Source of the DNA: Tubulanus polymorphus
Lineage: Eukaryota > Nemertea > Palaeonemertea > Tubulaniformes > Tubulanidae
DNA: 64,000 nt
Direction: 5' to 3'
Assembly (NCBI RefSeq): GCF_964204645.1
Contig: NC_134027.1
Span: forward strand, 11,148,485-11,212,484
Numbering within the stretch: position 1 is the first letter of the stretch; each line of letters begins with the position of its first letter. A program made the translations under genes and the position numbers. The notes under the pieces are model-generated. The model was not told where the DNA came from and searched no databases. It worked only from the letters and a program-made list of their open reading frames with translations. Positions 1 to 19,500 of the stretch are shown piece after piece.

Positions 1-458
1 CAACGGGCGCAGCAGGGCTGGCGAAAGCAGCCCCACTTTTTTGCTTAAAAAAAATGTTATGCTTTTTTGAAAAGAACCCTGTATCGCGTAGCAGCTCGTC
101 GTTCTCTGTGCTAGTTGATCGCGACTCATACTTCTGTGAATGAGACCATGAAATGACCCCAAAACGCATCTCCGGCGATTGAATTTTCAAAATTTTTCTG
201 CGGGAGGGCCCCCAGGACCCCCCCCCCCCCCACTTTCAGAAATAAGCCTCGCCACTGAAAAATCCCTTTCAACAGCTCTGTAGGTGGATAGTAATTGTTA
301 AAAGGATATTTAAGATTGGAGGTCTGTTGAGAAGTTGGATAACGATTTGTTAAAAGGATAAGTTTTAGGGTCTGGGGTGGGTGAGTAAATGTTCTGTTAA
401 AAGTGCTCCGATAATCATACCCGTTTATTTCATGTTTTGTTTATTGTTGATATTGCAG
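1..458. other. Upstream intron of CSNK2A with transposon relic
   Basis: This stretch precedes the first visible kinase exon and ends in a polypyrimidine tract and AG acceptor, so it is most likely intron sequence of the kinase gene. Positions about 150-250 hold a GC-rich piece with a 14-base C run (218-231) next to a motif reading gggcccccaggaccc. That composition is typical of DNA-transposon debris and unlike the AT-rich surroundings. No coding exon is visible here, although the missing N-terminal kinase exons must lie further upstream. Confidence 0.55.
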
Positions 459-5724
<5,266 letters not shown>

Positions 5725-6113
5725 ACGATATCATCCTCCTCAATCTCCTCCTATTCAATAATGAAATTACGACACCTAGACAGCGACGCGCGCATACGAA
5801 ATGAACACGGACTCCGTTGCGAGAATTCCAGCTAAATGCCACGTCGCCGCGTTATGCGTTGACAACCACGGACAAAGACGAAAGTTTGAATTCTCCGACT
5901 ATTGATTCGAAGTACCGGGTAATCGTTATTTTCGCGTGCGCGTCGTCCGATTAATTTTCCAGGTACAGACTATCTATCGTACACGGGGGGCTAAAATTCG
6001 TTGAAATGGGGGCCAATGAGAAACGCGGAGCGAAATCGCGGGAGCCGCCGCGCGAAATTTTCCCACGGACAATATTTAACGAATGAACAATGATGAATGA
6101 AAAAAAAAATGTC

Positions 6114-6149
<36 letters not shown>

Positions 6150-6155
6150 TAATAT
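6114..6155. repeat. (AAT)n microsatellite
   Basis: About 13 units of AAT/ATA with one interruption, in the putative CK2 3' UTR. Confidence 0.95.
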
Positions 6156-8188
6156 GTATGGTGTGTTTACATTGAATACAATTGCCGTCTTGAAAAATGA
6201 TTTTGCAGAAAATTTGTATCTATTTTGCCGTATTTGGTGATCTGTGTTAGCACCCTGTTTTGTCAGTACTCTTCAAAGTTGATAGCCGTTGTGCACGCGA
6301 TACATTTTTATCGCAGCACGCCTCCCCCCTCCCTAATCGATATGTCGTTATATATACTTAGAATAGTCTCTTGAAACCTTCATACCTACATTATACGGCC
6401 TAGTTCGGTTCACCTAGACGTAAAGATGTTTGTCCGTTTCAAAAATAATGGTACAAAATTTGTGTCTTTCCGATAAAGATTTCGATCGATACTATTTACT
6501 ATAATGAGTCAACGGTGGTGAATGTCATTTACGCGGTTTTGTTACGGTCGCCGAAATTGAATTATTTTTCTATTAATAGATCATTCAATCAAAGTCGAGG
6601 GATTCGTGCCATTGATCGTTAGCGACTAGTAATATATCACTTACTCATTCATGACGTACTTATGATCTGCAGCCTGGAACCGCCCCTCGAGACGGATTAA
6701 CCGTCATTAGTGTTGTCAAAGTATCGACGATCATTGTTTTGAATACGGGGTTTTTGTTTGGGGCGGGCACAGGAAAGCCATGCTAGCTTTACCGTGGTTA
6801 GTGGCTTAGGCTAACCAGCTTAAAAAAAGAGGCCGCACGAAGACAATGGATAGCTTACAGCGATTTCCTGCGCCCACTTATGCCTAACCACAGTTTACTT
6901 ACCGCGGTTAGCGCTAACACGGTTGTCCTGCACCCGCCCCTGATGATTTGTAGACTGATATTAATCTCGGTATTCAGAGATAATCAAAACCTGCGGTTGA
7001 TGGTTTAGATATTTATTTTCTGGCAGTTCCGACTAAACTTTATCGTCAGAGAAACAGAACTTTCCTTTACCCGATTTTAGTTTCTCTGATGATGGAAGTG
7101 AAGTAAAAACTTCGAGAAACTGTCGGAAAATAAATTGTTTAAATCATCAATCGTGGGTTTTGCCTATTTTTCTGATGTTTCTTGTCTTTTTCGTTACGGG
7201 TAGTTCATTTTCGAGTGCGAAGGGGGCGAGTTCCTGTGCAGACGCGAGGAAACCCGGATGATCAAAAATCGGACGTACGGCGACAACTTCATCGGTATCG
7301 AATGTCTGAGGTGGTGTGTGTCCAGGTAGCAGTTGTTCGGCTATGAATTTTTGCCCTGTTCAGAATTGAAAAAAATTGAGCCTTCCTCGCCGAATTCACA
7401 TCCAATAGATGTTATTGTAAATAAAACATGTTTCGCGCAATGGTAAATACTAAATGTATGAAGGCTATTGTATGATGATCATCATCCAAGTGAAATAATG
7501 AAACAAATGATTCCTTGTGTTTTTTTTTTCTAACCGGCATGTTGTCGTACGTCAAATCGAGGCGTTACGTAACATTAAAACATACGGAGCCGTTCGTAAA
7601 TGTGGGTACATGAGAAATTTCGCTGATTTTCAAAGCCCCTTCCTCATGTACGCGATTGATTGATAAGCATTTTATGTACATAGGAAGGAGTGGAAAATTT
7701 TCATGAATGGCCCCTTATATGTTATTTCTATTATCTGTGAACTACAATGAATTTTATTTTCTGTTTTGTAAAATGTCGTGCCGATCGAAATTTAAGAAGT
7801 CTCAAAATTATTAGCAGTATTTACAGTTCAATTCTGTGTTGCTTGAGGGTATCATTTGGATCGTAGACATATCGGATACCCCCGAGTTGAAAATTGTAGA
7901 AATTGTAAGCCTTTCTTCTGAAAAAGATCATAAATTCACCGCGTTGAGTGAGTTGTCCAGTTTATGTCGGGATTGCAACTGAAACTTTGTTCTTTCAAAA
8001 AAATATCTCTAAATTTTTATTCTGCTTCTTGAATTTGTACTGGGATAAAATGGAATCGCATAAAATTTAGGTTTTACTGGTCGAGAAGTGCGTCTGTCCG
8101 TATTGGGCATTCTATCGAACCATTTCGAGCTTCGTCTTATGTCGAGAAGACATTCTTTACTTGAACTGAAAATTCCTATTATTTTACC

Positions 8189-8323
8189 AGAGTCAGTTGC
8201 TCAAAAGTTTGTAAAGAGATAACCGGCGGATAATAACCATAGTAACAATGAACTTTTAATTGTCAGTGTGTTAACCATCTACTGCTTGACTTTAACTTTA
8301 ACCAACTTTTGAGCGGACTAATT
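8189..8323. repeat. Palindromic MITE, family B, copy 1 (diverged)
   Basis: The left end reads agtcagttgctcaaaagttt and the right end accaacttttgagcggact, which are imperfect inverted repeats. Internal blocks 'ataaccggcgga' and 'agtaacaatgaacttt' match the copies at 22140-22269 and 49364-49495. About 135 bp, with no coding capacity. Confidence 0.65.
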
Positions 8324-10490
8324 GCTGGATGTGGTGAATGTTTGCATATTATTGTAATAGATCCATTCGTGCAATTGCATGTGTTTTTTCACCCTAGGTC
8401 CATTCTTACGCAGAAGAAAATAGGGATGGAACTCTGTACTTTGTGTTACTTCTAACGTTTGACGAGCAAAATGTCCAGGCCATTTCCGTGTACATATATA
8501 GAAATACGGCCATTGTTCCCCCTTGAAATATGCATATATAAATATATATATTATTTAAGGAAAAATATTAATGAACAATGAAATTAATGTCATTTTATTT
8601 TGTATCCATCTGCGACTGTTAAGTGTATACTTACTTAGTGTATTGATTAGTCTGCTTGTAGTAAGTCACTGGATTTCTCTATACCGACTATTTAAGAATT
8701 TTTTCACTGCTTACGTCCGGCAGACTAGTATGAAGTCGCGTTCCGGATGTTCGAAGGGTGCTTTAAAAAAGATTAACGTGGGAAAGACCATTTTCTAAGC
8801 TACCGTATCCCCTGTTTTTAATTTGCAACGCGAATAATATGTCGATTCAGTGTGTTATGATGTTTAGTAAGATAGTTGAATAATAAATGATATTACATCC
8901 TTGCTCTACCAGTTACGAGGTATATTTTTTCCGTTTCTTAGTGCCACTTGAATAAATTATTATGGATATTATTACGTGGAGGAATAGCAAACTGCTATCA
9001 GAAAACTTAAATGATAAATAAATAAACATGTACAATTGTAAAATGGAAGTGATGTTGTAGTCGATTTCTTGAATGTTTCAATATGTTGGCAGCAGATACG
9101 TTCATGAGTCAGCAACTGGATTTCTTAAGCATTATCGGATCGTCAGCCCTAAACCAATGAAAAGCATATAACCAACGATTGAGGCTACACTACCCAACCT
9201 TCGCAACCTCTCTTATGCCTAACCTGAGAGTCCTGAATTTGGAATACAATGCTAGAAACTTTTGATCGAAATGACTTAGAAAAAAAGATGTCCCACATCC
9301 AGCGCTAGACCAGATATAAGTTGATCCCTGTTAAGCTGTGTTCATTATCAGCTTGTGGTTATCCTCCTCATTTCTGTTGCTAAGTTTCACGCCAGGCAGA
9401 CAGAGCTCCCTTTCTTGGCTTAATTTAGCTGGTTGATAAGTAAATGTTAGAGAGATGGTACGTTTGATTAGTAGTTGGTTATATAAATCCTCAATGATTA
9501 GATAAATCAGTATAGAACATTATTGGACAAATTTTTCTTCTATTGTTAATTTAACGAATTAGTTAGATTAGTTTATTTTCGTTGATTTGACGGAAATTAT
9601 TATCTAGTGTTAACTTGTGATTTAGATAAAAGCATCATACTAGAAGTATATCTTTTTTAACAAAATAATTATTCCAAACATTTTTAGAAAGACACCAGCA
9701 TTGTCGTCAATGTGGAATGATCACTAAATAGGGACTCTACATTAAAGTGTGGTTTCGCCCCCCCCCCCCCCCCCGGCTGCTTCAAATGATAACCAAGGTC
9801 AGATTTTCCACTTTTTTCTTATGTGGGGAAAATAGATTAGTGTTCATAAGGAAATTTGTTTATAATAAAACCGCTCGTTGTGACTGGTCACCGATTTGTT
9901 TCCAATAATAAACGCCTCATGGATTTAAGTCTTAAACGGTGTCCTTGGAATCAATTATAATTTCAAACAGCGCCATAAGTAATTAATTGTTAATTACGTA
10001 ACTCAAGGCGTTCGACTTTTACTACTACGACGCCGGATCGTAGTATTTCTCCATTGATAAAATATCGACCAATCAAATCGCTCGAAATATCGCCGCGGCA
10101 ACAGATCGAATTAGACCTGTTCACATAGCGAGCAATACACATGAGCGTGAAATAATCACGTATTTTCACTTTTTCGTAATTTGCGCTAATTCGAAGTTTT
10201 TTGATCGGATTTTTTGCCCGATTTCTATCTTAAAACGTCTACTGGGAATACGCGGCAAATGTTTTTCGGTAAGTATACGCCGCAAATAGACAGCGACGAA
10301 CCTAGCAACCTGGAATAAGTGCGCGGTGTGATGCGCCCTCCTGACAACGAATACTAAGGCATTTTATACACAACTAGTGCATTCACTTAGTGACTAGCGA
10401 GCAAGCGGTACACGCAGGACTATCGGTCTTCTCTCGATCTTCAATTCACAGCGATTCGTAGCGGTCAGCGGCGTTGACCAGTCTCCAGTC

Positions 10491-12361
10491 ATGTTTAAGA
10501 ACACTTTCCAGAGCGGTTTCTTGTCGATACTGTACAGCGTGGGGTCTAAACCTCTACAAATATGGGATAAAGTGGTAAGAAAACTTACTCTAGATTTCGA
10601 TCGCCGTTTATAAGAACAGAACATGGCTGCTGTCATGGCTCTGAACGTAATATGGAGTCTAGTGTTTGGGTTTGTTGCTATCTTATATTTCGTTAGTTAC
10701 CGGGTTTAGATCACTTAGTTTATAGCCTCATATTAATAAATCCGAGTAGAATTCGCGATTTCTAAATCATTTGTACTCGATATTCTGTTGTAAAGCGGTT
10801 TATTTTTGTTTGAATGGGCGGTTACCAAGCATGTGTCTGACTTTCCAAGTCCATGATGACTTGGAAGTTTGCTTTCTTGCTAATTACTCTTGTACCTGGA
10901 ATGGAATTGTATTTTATTTCAACTGTATTGTTTCATTTATCCTATTTAAAGCGATGTAGGCGTATTTTCGCACACCGGAAACTTTTGCGAGCAATTTGTT
11001 TATCCCATGACAACACTAATAACACAACATGATATGCCAGATTTCCAAGATGTATTGATTTCATTTATGTTGAATATGGTTGATCCTATCTTACATGGAG
11101 ACATTCTAAGTTTTTTTGGGTATTGTTGGACCAAACCTCCAAATCTGTGGAGCGAGACCTATCTACTTTATCATGGTAGCCCTATGGCCTGAGAAATGTC
11201 TAACATGGTTTCTTCGTTACATCTTTTCAGGTTAGAAATGGTCACATAAAACGTATTACGGATAATGACATTCAGTCTCTAGTTTTAGATATCAGTGGAA
11301 CTAATGTTAGGTAGGCATTTCTAATTAATGATTTCATGTCATTGTTATGAATATTTTCATCGACACAGCATCATTCGAAAGACGAAGAGAACTTTATGAT
11401 TATTTTTTTCTTTTCACAGCACAACATTCATCAAGTGTCCGGCAGATCCATGTTCTCATAAAAATCTTGGAATTAAGCTTCCGTTTTTAGTCATGATCAT
11501 CAAGAATTTGAAAAAATACTTCACATTCGAAGTAACGGTATGTATCTGGCCTTTAGGAATGGCTTTTCGAAATGGAAACCGCATTTTTGAGCGAGTAATC
11601 ACGATTCCTTTATCGGCTCTTTTTCAGGTATTAGATGACAAAAAAGTTAGGCGCCGATTTAGGGCGAGCAATTATCAAAGTACAACCCGTGTGAAACCGT
11701 TTATCTGCACGATGCCAATGAGATTAGACGATGGCTGGAATCAAATTCAATTCAATTTATCAGATTTCACTAGACGAGCATATGGTACAAATTACATAGA
11801 AACGCTTCAAGTACAGGTACGCATAATCAGACGAGTTTGATCTTATGTTCCTGGATTCCGTATAAATTTCTCTTAAGAGTCAAGATATATTTCTCTGATT
11901 CATAGTACTGGATAGTACTCAATGATCCAACTCATAGAGTTTATTTAAGAGTCAATTTTGATTTTTATCTGAGTAAAGATCGGCTAAAATCGAAAGTAGT
12001 AAGCTATTGAGAATGAACTGATTTGTCTACATTCATCAAAACAGTACATTGATTGCCAATTAAGAAAGCTCATAAGAGTCTTTACCTATAATCTTCAGAG
12101 TTAGCTCATTGAAAACAAGCTAATTCTACTCTTTTAAGAGATTGACTGTTACTCGATATTTTTCATTTGGTTCCGTAAATACGGAAGCCGATCCTCGTGA
12201 GAAGCGAGTTCATTTCAACACGTATCGCATTTTCTCCCGTTTTCCAGATTCACGCCAACTGCAGAATTCGACGTGTTTACTTCTCCGACCGATTATACTC
12301 GGAAGACGAACTTCCAGCCGAATTCAAATTATACCTCCCGCTTCAGAAGAACGTGAAATAA
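10491..12361 (+). CDS. CFAP20: Cilia- and flagella-associated protein 20
   Basis: A 194-residue protein from five exons: 10491-10574, 11231-11310, 11420-11537, 11628-11816 and 12248-12361 (TAA). Phases join cleanly and the total is 585 nt. The product starts [20 protein letters not shown], diagnostic of CFAP20 (also called BUG22/C16orf80). It continues with [45 protein letters not shown] and [19 protein letters not shown]. Family length is about 193 residues, so the gene is complete. CFAP20 is an axonemal and centriolar protein that stabilises the inner junction of doublet microtubules and is among the most conserved ciliary proteins. The start is fixed by N-terminal conservation. It lies 4.8 kb downstream of CK2 in the same orientation. 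No truncation or unusual residue was seen. Confidence 0.98.
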
Positions 12362-15300
12362 CGCGACCGGATCGTTTTAGACTGTTATATATTTATATAT
12401 ATACACACACACGTACACACGCATATGAAATTTACAAACTTTATTTGATAAGCCAACAACTTTATTACAACTGATGTTCTTTGATGAGATAAAAAGAAAT
12501 GATTAAAAAATTACATTTTTACTACCACTACAACTACTACTATTGCAATGGATTTTATTTGCTCGGATTATGGATACGTCCGGAGATATCCTCGGCTCGA
12601 ATCGGCGTGGTTTCTCGCGGCGAGCTTGTCAACGAGAGATAGGATTTCTTTCCCCCGAGAAGAGAGCGAGCCAAGACTTCATTAGTAGGATTCCGTAGTC
12701 GTACGATAAAAAATCAAGTGTTTCAAACCTCAGTATTGTTGACTATCGACTTTACATCTTCTGTTTAATATTACTCCGAGGTGCTTTAAACGTAACGCTA
12801 ATTGTAATGATTGATTAAATTTAACTCCGTTTTGATAAAAGAATTAAACCATCTATTTAACTTCACTCCATCTTGAATAAGTTTATAATGGAAAATAGAG
12901 TTTTCAGACGCCGAACCACGATGGTGATGTTATGAATATGACGTTTACTATTTATATGTTTCATTGCTTTTATTTTTAAGCGCGGAGTTGTTTTTAAGCC
13001 GGACCTCGATCAAGGGATTCTCATTCACATGTTTGGCTATAGATGTGGTTTTGTGCCCTGGGGTATGATGCAATCATTATATTATTATTATTATTACATT
13101 GTATAAATGTCATCGGTTAAAAAAAGTAGAGTTACTTACCTACTTTGATAACACTATGTACGATATATTATATACTCTGTACAATTTTTCATGTGAGGAA
13201 GTGAACTTAAAAAAAAAACGATGTTTCGCATTTGCGTTTATGATTAATTTTATGTTGTAAATAAGGTTATTAGGTTAAGAAAATAAAAAATCTTGTACAT
13301 TCAAATTTTGAATGAAAAAGTTTTGAATGTTTTTTAAATCGCAACTTCAATCTTATTTCGATGAGTATTCGTGGGTTTAGTTTCATTCAAACCTTTTTCA
13401 CTATCGGAGGAACCATAGGGAGAGATGATAAACGTGGATGGAGAAAGTGGCATTACTTCAATATGAGTGGTAGAAAAGTGTCTGTTGGAATTTCTTGGAC
13501 GACATAAGCCAGGGCCCCTACTCCTTATAAACTGGATATGCTTCCAAAGGTGCTTGAAGTACTCCCTTGATTTGAACAAAACGCCTTCAATTTTGAGATA
13601 AGGACAATTAGGAATGTTTGTGGTTGTACAGTAGACCACACTTATATTGTTGATACTGGGACCAGGATTACCCAATTAGGCATTTACCGAATTAGGACCA
13701 CTAATAAGTTAGTGTAAAGGATAATGATTGCTTACAAGACTCAAATTAATGATTTACCAAGATAAACACTACCAATTTAGCAGGAGTCTATCTAGGTATC
13801 TAGTGAGTAGTGATGTAGACAATTCCTTGATATTTGAAAATTTCTTCTCTAAAACTTTGTATCCGGGACCCTGTTAAAGCCTAATCATGAATTACTTCAT
13901 TAACTTAATAAGGCGGGCAAGAATAGGGCGTTTCATAATTCTTTTTAGTTCGGTATGTCACTTCCTGTTATAGGCAGTGTACGCTCTTACTTGTATGGCA
14001 TAGCGTTTTCACTGGAATTCATACTTTCGCTAAACGTCTGCGAAGCAACGAAGCGTGGTTTTTGGTTTGAAATACCCGGAAGGTCTTAGCGATAAAGTAA
14101 ACACCTTGTTGCTAGCGCCATGAATGCGTGCGATCGATCAAATAAAAGAAACGCATGTTAGACATGTCTCAATCTTAATTACAACCCCGTGTAGACTGTA
14201 GTGCATACTGTGGCGAATATTCAAGGGATGCACGGTGACTGATGGCTATTTACGATTTGTTAAGTTGAGTAGCCGATGATATGTTTGTTTTGAAGCGACG
14301 ACAAGTCCGAGGAACCAATTAACGAAACCAATCTTAAAAGTAATAGGAAATTTGGTAAAATAAGATGTGCGCACCAATGTGCATGCCATAAAGTTGTGAG
14401 AATATTTGTTGTCTATACTCTTTGATGAAAGACCGGAAAGTTAACCGGAAAACCGCCTTATGCCTTTACACTGCATTATGCCCGGGTGTATGTAGGTCTG
14501 CGGGAACACGGATGGAAGGACCTCTAGTTCCAGAATTAAGAGTTAAGAACTAACTTTTGAGTTCATTATTATAACATTATCAACTAATTCACCATATTTT
14601 TTAACTCTACAGTCGAAAGACATTCTCGTGGCTCGTCGGGTATTTCACTTACACCCGCTAAAAATGTCTAGATTAAAAAAATCACTTTTAGCCATTGTGT
14701 GTGTGATGCGATATCAACCACCAAAAATCCGCAGAAGAAAAAAACGATATTAAAATTTTTCGAGGTTTTTGATAGTCCAGTGTGTGATTCGTTCCTAAGT
14801 ATAATGAGGATGCCAATGAAAGAGTGGAAAACTTAGATTCTCGCGTTGCAAAGAATAGGATATAAGGACTACGAGAAGACCGAGTTGCATACGTTAAATG
14901 ATAAAAAGAAGACATGAAAAAATGCGTCAATGAAGACAGATTTCTAAAAAAGAACAATAAGGATATTAGTGAGATTCGTTCAAATTTGAAATCCTGACAT
15001 GTACGAAGAATATTGGAAATACCAAGCAGACAAGCACCAAGCTTTGTCGAGGATCGTCAATATCTAAAAAAGATGTTTGTTCCTCTTTTTGATAATATTC
15101 ATTGTAATGTCGTTTTTGGCGAAATTTGATTGAAATAAGTGATAAGTTCAACCACGCCCACGCTCGTAAAATTTTAGTTCCACTTCGGATAAACACTTTT
15201 GGCAAGCGGTTTAATCGGCAGTTTGAGCCCCTAATTATATTTTGGGTCTCTTTGGATACTTAAAACACCGTTCTGACGGTGATCTCTACCGAGAGTTCGA

Positions 15301-16524
15301 GATGGCGTGTCTTTTCTTTTTAATCTTTAATTCTTGAGTAATGGATTTCGTTTTTAAACTGTTAGATTTGTATATAGCGGATTTTTAAACTTTCCCTTAT
15401 CTTTTAATCAGTATACACCGGTTATTACATTTTTTGTGAAATTATTTTGCGCATTAGTTGGAGTACTTACCTGTAACATGAGTCTTGAAACGACCAGATC
15501 ATTTTCGGACACGGTCTTATACATCGATTTTAAACCAGTTCTCTACTGATTCGAAGGATTGCCAAAAGTCATCTTTAACTCAGGTTGCACGACAAATGTA
15601 ACGGTTTTGCGATGCTGTGGTACAAAAGTATTTGAAATATTCTAATATCATTTCGTATGTAAATGTGATGTTGATAATACATAAATAAATATGCACAGTT
15701 TTTGATGCTGAAAATGGGAAAAATTAGGAGAGATTCTGTTAGACGTTTTCGTTTTATATTTCGATTTTAGATTTCGCTTTTACATAAGCCAGCCGGTACA
15801 ACCACTCAATTGGTATCCAGTTTTTTTGTATTCAATTAGTACCAACTCATCTAAGTTTATCAACAGCTAGAGAAATCAATGCTACTCTAAAGTACATTTT
15901 GTTTCATGTTTCTTTAATTTACATTGGTATAAATGTAACATCGACGTTACACGTGAAAATGATGGTTTACTTATGAACACTGATGTGTGTAGGCCTACTA
16001 CAGGCACTGATTGCTGACAACGACAAATTTTGGTCAATTATATCTATTTCATGAATCAACGTCCTACATATGAATTATGTGTTGGTTTTAGTTCCTGAAA
16101 ATGTTTTATCAGACGAGTACACTACACCTACTATATATACACATCCCCTACTGCCATGCACAAATCAAAAACTTCACCGACAAAAATGATATCGCAGAAA
16201 CTTTCAATTCAGGATTGGCGCAGTCGACAAAAGTTTACTGTTTAGATTGAAAAACTGGTTTGTTTCTTTAAGCGTCGCCTGGTTAAATACGCAGACGTTC
16301 GTAGTGACATTCGCTGCGCTTTGGAATATATTCAGTAACAAACTGTGGTGATATATGGTCGGTAATGTATACATAATTTAACATTAAAAAGATTACGAAT
16401 GAAACGTCTGATTTCTTTCGAAGTTTTTCAAAATGCACTGATTAATTTACAGGTAATGTGGTTTGGCGCCAATCAGCCACCATAGATATCGGATTAGAGA
16501 AGTGAACGTAACTTATAATGTAAT
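12362..16524. other. CFAP20 3' UTR and spacer
   Basis: The CFAP20 UTR starts with an (AT)n/(AC)n tract around 12389-12425, and a possible poly(A) signal lies near 13281. The spacer carries a family F element (13510-13873) and a solo end of the family A element at about 16465-16484 (ccaatcagccaccata). Two minus-strand frames at 14688-14957 and 14966-15205 show no domain, conserved motif or splice-supported continuation and are not called. Nothing else is recognisable. Confidence 0.65.
13510..13873. repeat. hAT-like MITE, family F, copy 2
   Basis: Begins cagggcccctactcctt and ends atccgggaccctg. The internal 'gataaacactaccaatttag' near 13760 matches the copy at 3036-3368. Non-coding. Confidence 0.6.
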
Positions 16525-19500
16525 GTGACGATGAATCTCATGAGGTATCAAACGCTTCTACGGAGTTCAAAAACTTGTACCGATATGATAGCTGTTTGGA
16601 TATTTTGCGCGATGCTGTTCGTTCCGGCGTCGAACTCCTATGACATACCGAGTCTCGGGGCGACATGCAGAATGGTAGATATTGGTACGTCAGCGATCCG
16701 TTTCGCATAACGACTTACAGTTTCATGAGTATCAGTATTCGTTCATTGAAACTTAAGTCGTTCTGCGAAACGAGAAAATACATACGTGACTAATTCAATT
16801 GATTCTGAAAACATAATTTGTCAAAAACCGCGACCGCACGAGCGCAACCCGGGACAACTGTTCACATTGGTGCCGAATGGGCCAAATTTGACCCGAGCCA
16901 AAATTTAGCACGGGACAGATTGTGTTTGAATTGCAACTGGTTCAAGAAATGTCTCGCTTCGCTTTGTGTGAGCATTGTGAGTGATTTGCGTGTGACCGCG
17001 CTCTCTAGATTGTGCACGAGCCAAATTTGGCCCGTAACAACTTTGCCCGGGACACTTCACACAGATGCCAAATGGGCCCGTGCCTGTTTGGCCCGACCGA
17101 AAACGTCGGACCACGCCCGAGCCAAATTTCAGCACGCGACAAATTATTGCGTTTGTCAATTGCAACTGTTATGGAAGTGACTCATTTCGCTTTGTTTGAG
17201 GTTTAGTATCGAGTGAGCGGTTTGCGTGTGAACGCGCTCTCTAATTAGACACGGGCCAAATTTGTCTCAGCTTGATCCGTACCGAATCGCCTTCTTGTGA
17301 TCGCGGCATTATTTGATTTGAGGCCAAATTGCACAAAAAAGAAGCAAAATGTTCACCTCAGATATGCTAGAAATAGTGAAATTGCTTTGCAACGCTGCGC
17401 GTCCCCGGACCAGAAATCCACGTGGGCAACTTACACAACATCTGCTTTCATGTTTATAAATTCCATTTTCATGAAATCCTGCATCTCCAGTCCCACTTCG
17501 CGATAATCATTTACAATTCTATCGTTTTCCACGATGCCTCAGAATTTATGAATACGGCTATTTTTACTATGGCTGGATTTTCTTTTTAGGCGTGATCGCG
17601 TCCGACGAATCGTTATTTGGGAAAATGTTCGTCGAGTCGTTTTGGAATGAGAATCCACGAGTTTGCGAACCGAATACTGATTGTCTGCATTACAACCTGA
17701 CTGAGGTCACTGTGAAACCGCGAGATATACTCGATGAAAATCGTACGGAAATTAAATGGAATTATTCCATTTCATGTTTTTCTATATTCTACACATTTCA
17801 ATATGAAAAAATTATGCTTAATTGGTATTGATATCAAATGCGTGATTCCAATTTGGGTTCAGAAAAAAATATATGTTATATTGGTAATTATGGTGGCTGA
17901 TTCGGGCCATATAAAAAAAATTCACATTGGCCCGTTTTTTATTGTTTTTCTCGCGCGAGAAAACCAAAATGTTTTGTTCTCTCGTTCGAGAAAACCGAAA
18001 GTTTTGAATTCTCGCGCGAGAAAACTATAAAAACGGGCCAATGTGAAAAGTTTTTTATCGTGGCTTTAGCCGTACAGAAAAATTTTCTAGTACGGCCCGA
18101 ATCAGCCACCATAGGTAATTGATATCAAAATACGTGATTCCAATTTGGGCTCGAATCTCTGGACGATGTACCTATCCTGACTCAGTTCCATCCTGCTGCA
18201 CCACGAAGTAGTTTATGAAGGCGAGAACCATCCCCTTGTGGGACTCGAATCTGTCAAGTTTTATGATCGTACAGAATACCCCAGCACAGTCCTGACTTAA
18301 GTCTAAAAGTTGTCTTTAATCCAAAGATTGTTCTGGCTATCGACTGTGCAGCTTGCTCAATGGACTTAGTATATTTTCAATCTATTCATGATAGACCCAC
18401 AATACTTAATGATGAACTTCAGACTATTCAGTGAAAGAGACCACAGAGCATTGATAAAGCCAAAATCAACGCTACTTCAGGTCCAGTTTCACGATGTTGG
18501 TTAAGTTTGACTCGTAGAGTTGAAATAAATTGATTTTCAATGTTTTAAGTTTTGTAACCAATGGTGGAACTGAATCTATCTAAAACCCAACGCACGCGAT
18601 GCGGGGAAACGCAGAAACAACAGACGAAAAATATTTCCTTTTAATTGTATCAGTCGTGGGTGTTTACGGGAGACAAGAAATATGGTTTCGGGAACAACGT
18701 TTCCGAGATCAAACATTTTGTTCCCGTTTTACTGATCCCCTGCAGCTTCGTGCGCGTTGGGCTTGTTACTATTTCTTATCAATTCGCTACATCTATCATC
18801 TAAATTCTTTCAATTTCAGTGAATAATCGCCTGTACGATACGGATTACGATTTATTTGTCGGCTCGTTCTCCCGAGGTATCCTCGAGTTTGCTCTCCGTT
18901 CGAAGATCCCGTACCTCGTGACGACCTCTGTCGATTTGACGCTGGAAAATAGGCGAGAAAGTGCCGCATACTCGGATGACGTCATCAACATCGTTCCATT
19001 CTACGATGGTATATCGAGCGCGCTTGTGCACTTCATCCGAACCAAAGGATCGCGACGGATTTACCTTATGTATGACATCAACTATATCGAAGGTAAATTA
19101 CTTGATATTTTTTAGAGATACTGCCTATCGGTATTATACCAATGATGCGGGTAGGAATATTTCCAGAAATTCACAAAAACAGTCCGAACATATCATTTCA
19201 CAGAAAAATTATTCAAATGGAATTACATTACGGGAAAAACATTACAGAAAAATGACTTGGAAAAAGTCGATGCCAAAAAATCATCAAAGAGTCACCGAAA
19301 TGAAATGAAGCCATTAGTCTCAATCCCTGAAGCCGCTTCTGCATATACGACCCTATTTAGATTTGATTTGACTTATATTTATGTGACGCGCACACAGAAA
19401 ACGAGATTGTCAATAGAAACTTTTCAAAATAAAGAAGTTTCCAGTTTCTAGACGCCGTTTTGTGGCGGTAGCTAGAGGTCCCCATTGTAGCGATAATTTT

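Larger units (their letters stand above)
5725..10490. other. CK2 3' UTR and CK2-CFAP20 spacer
   Basis: No further conserved coding sequence is visible. The CK2 3' UTR begins at 5725. Candidate AATAAA signals occur near 7420, 8883 and 9018-9030, so the UTR end is uncertain. Contents are a trinucleotide (AAT)n tract at 6114-6155, a palindromic element at 8189-8323 and a 17-base C run at 9758-9774. The 75-codon frame at 8571-8798 has no family resemblance and is treated as chance. The last ~200 bases before 10491 should hold the CFAP20 promoter and 5' UTR. Confidence 0.7.

Noticed and set aside
8571-8798. 75-codon plus-strand frame in the CK2 3' flank
   Set aside because: AT-rich, hydrophobic by composition, no motif or splice context; best read as chance in UTR or spacer.
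14688-15205. Two consecutive minus-strand frames
   Set aside because: No domain, no conserved motif, no acceptor or donor giving a continuous product.
15461-15500. acttacctg sequence resembling the 5' end of U1 snRNA
   Set aside because: Similarity stops after about nine bases; downstream stem-loop sequence does not match U1. It also equals a reverse-complement splice donor, a common chance match.
16818-17206. Overlapping frames on both strands in receptor intron 1
   Set aside because: They lie inside the family G repeat and reflect its GC-rich composition.
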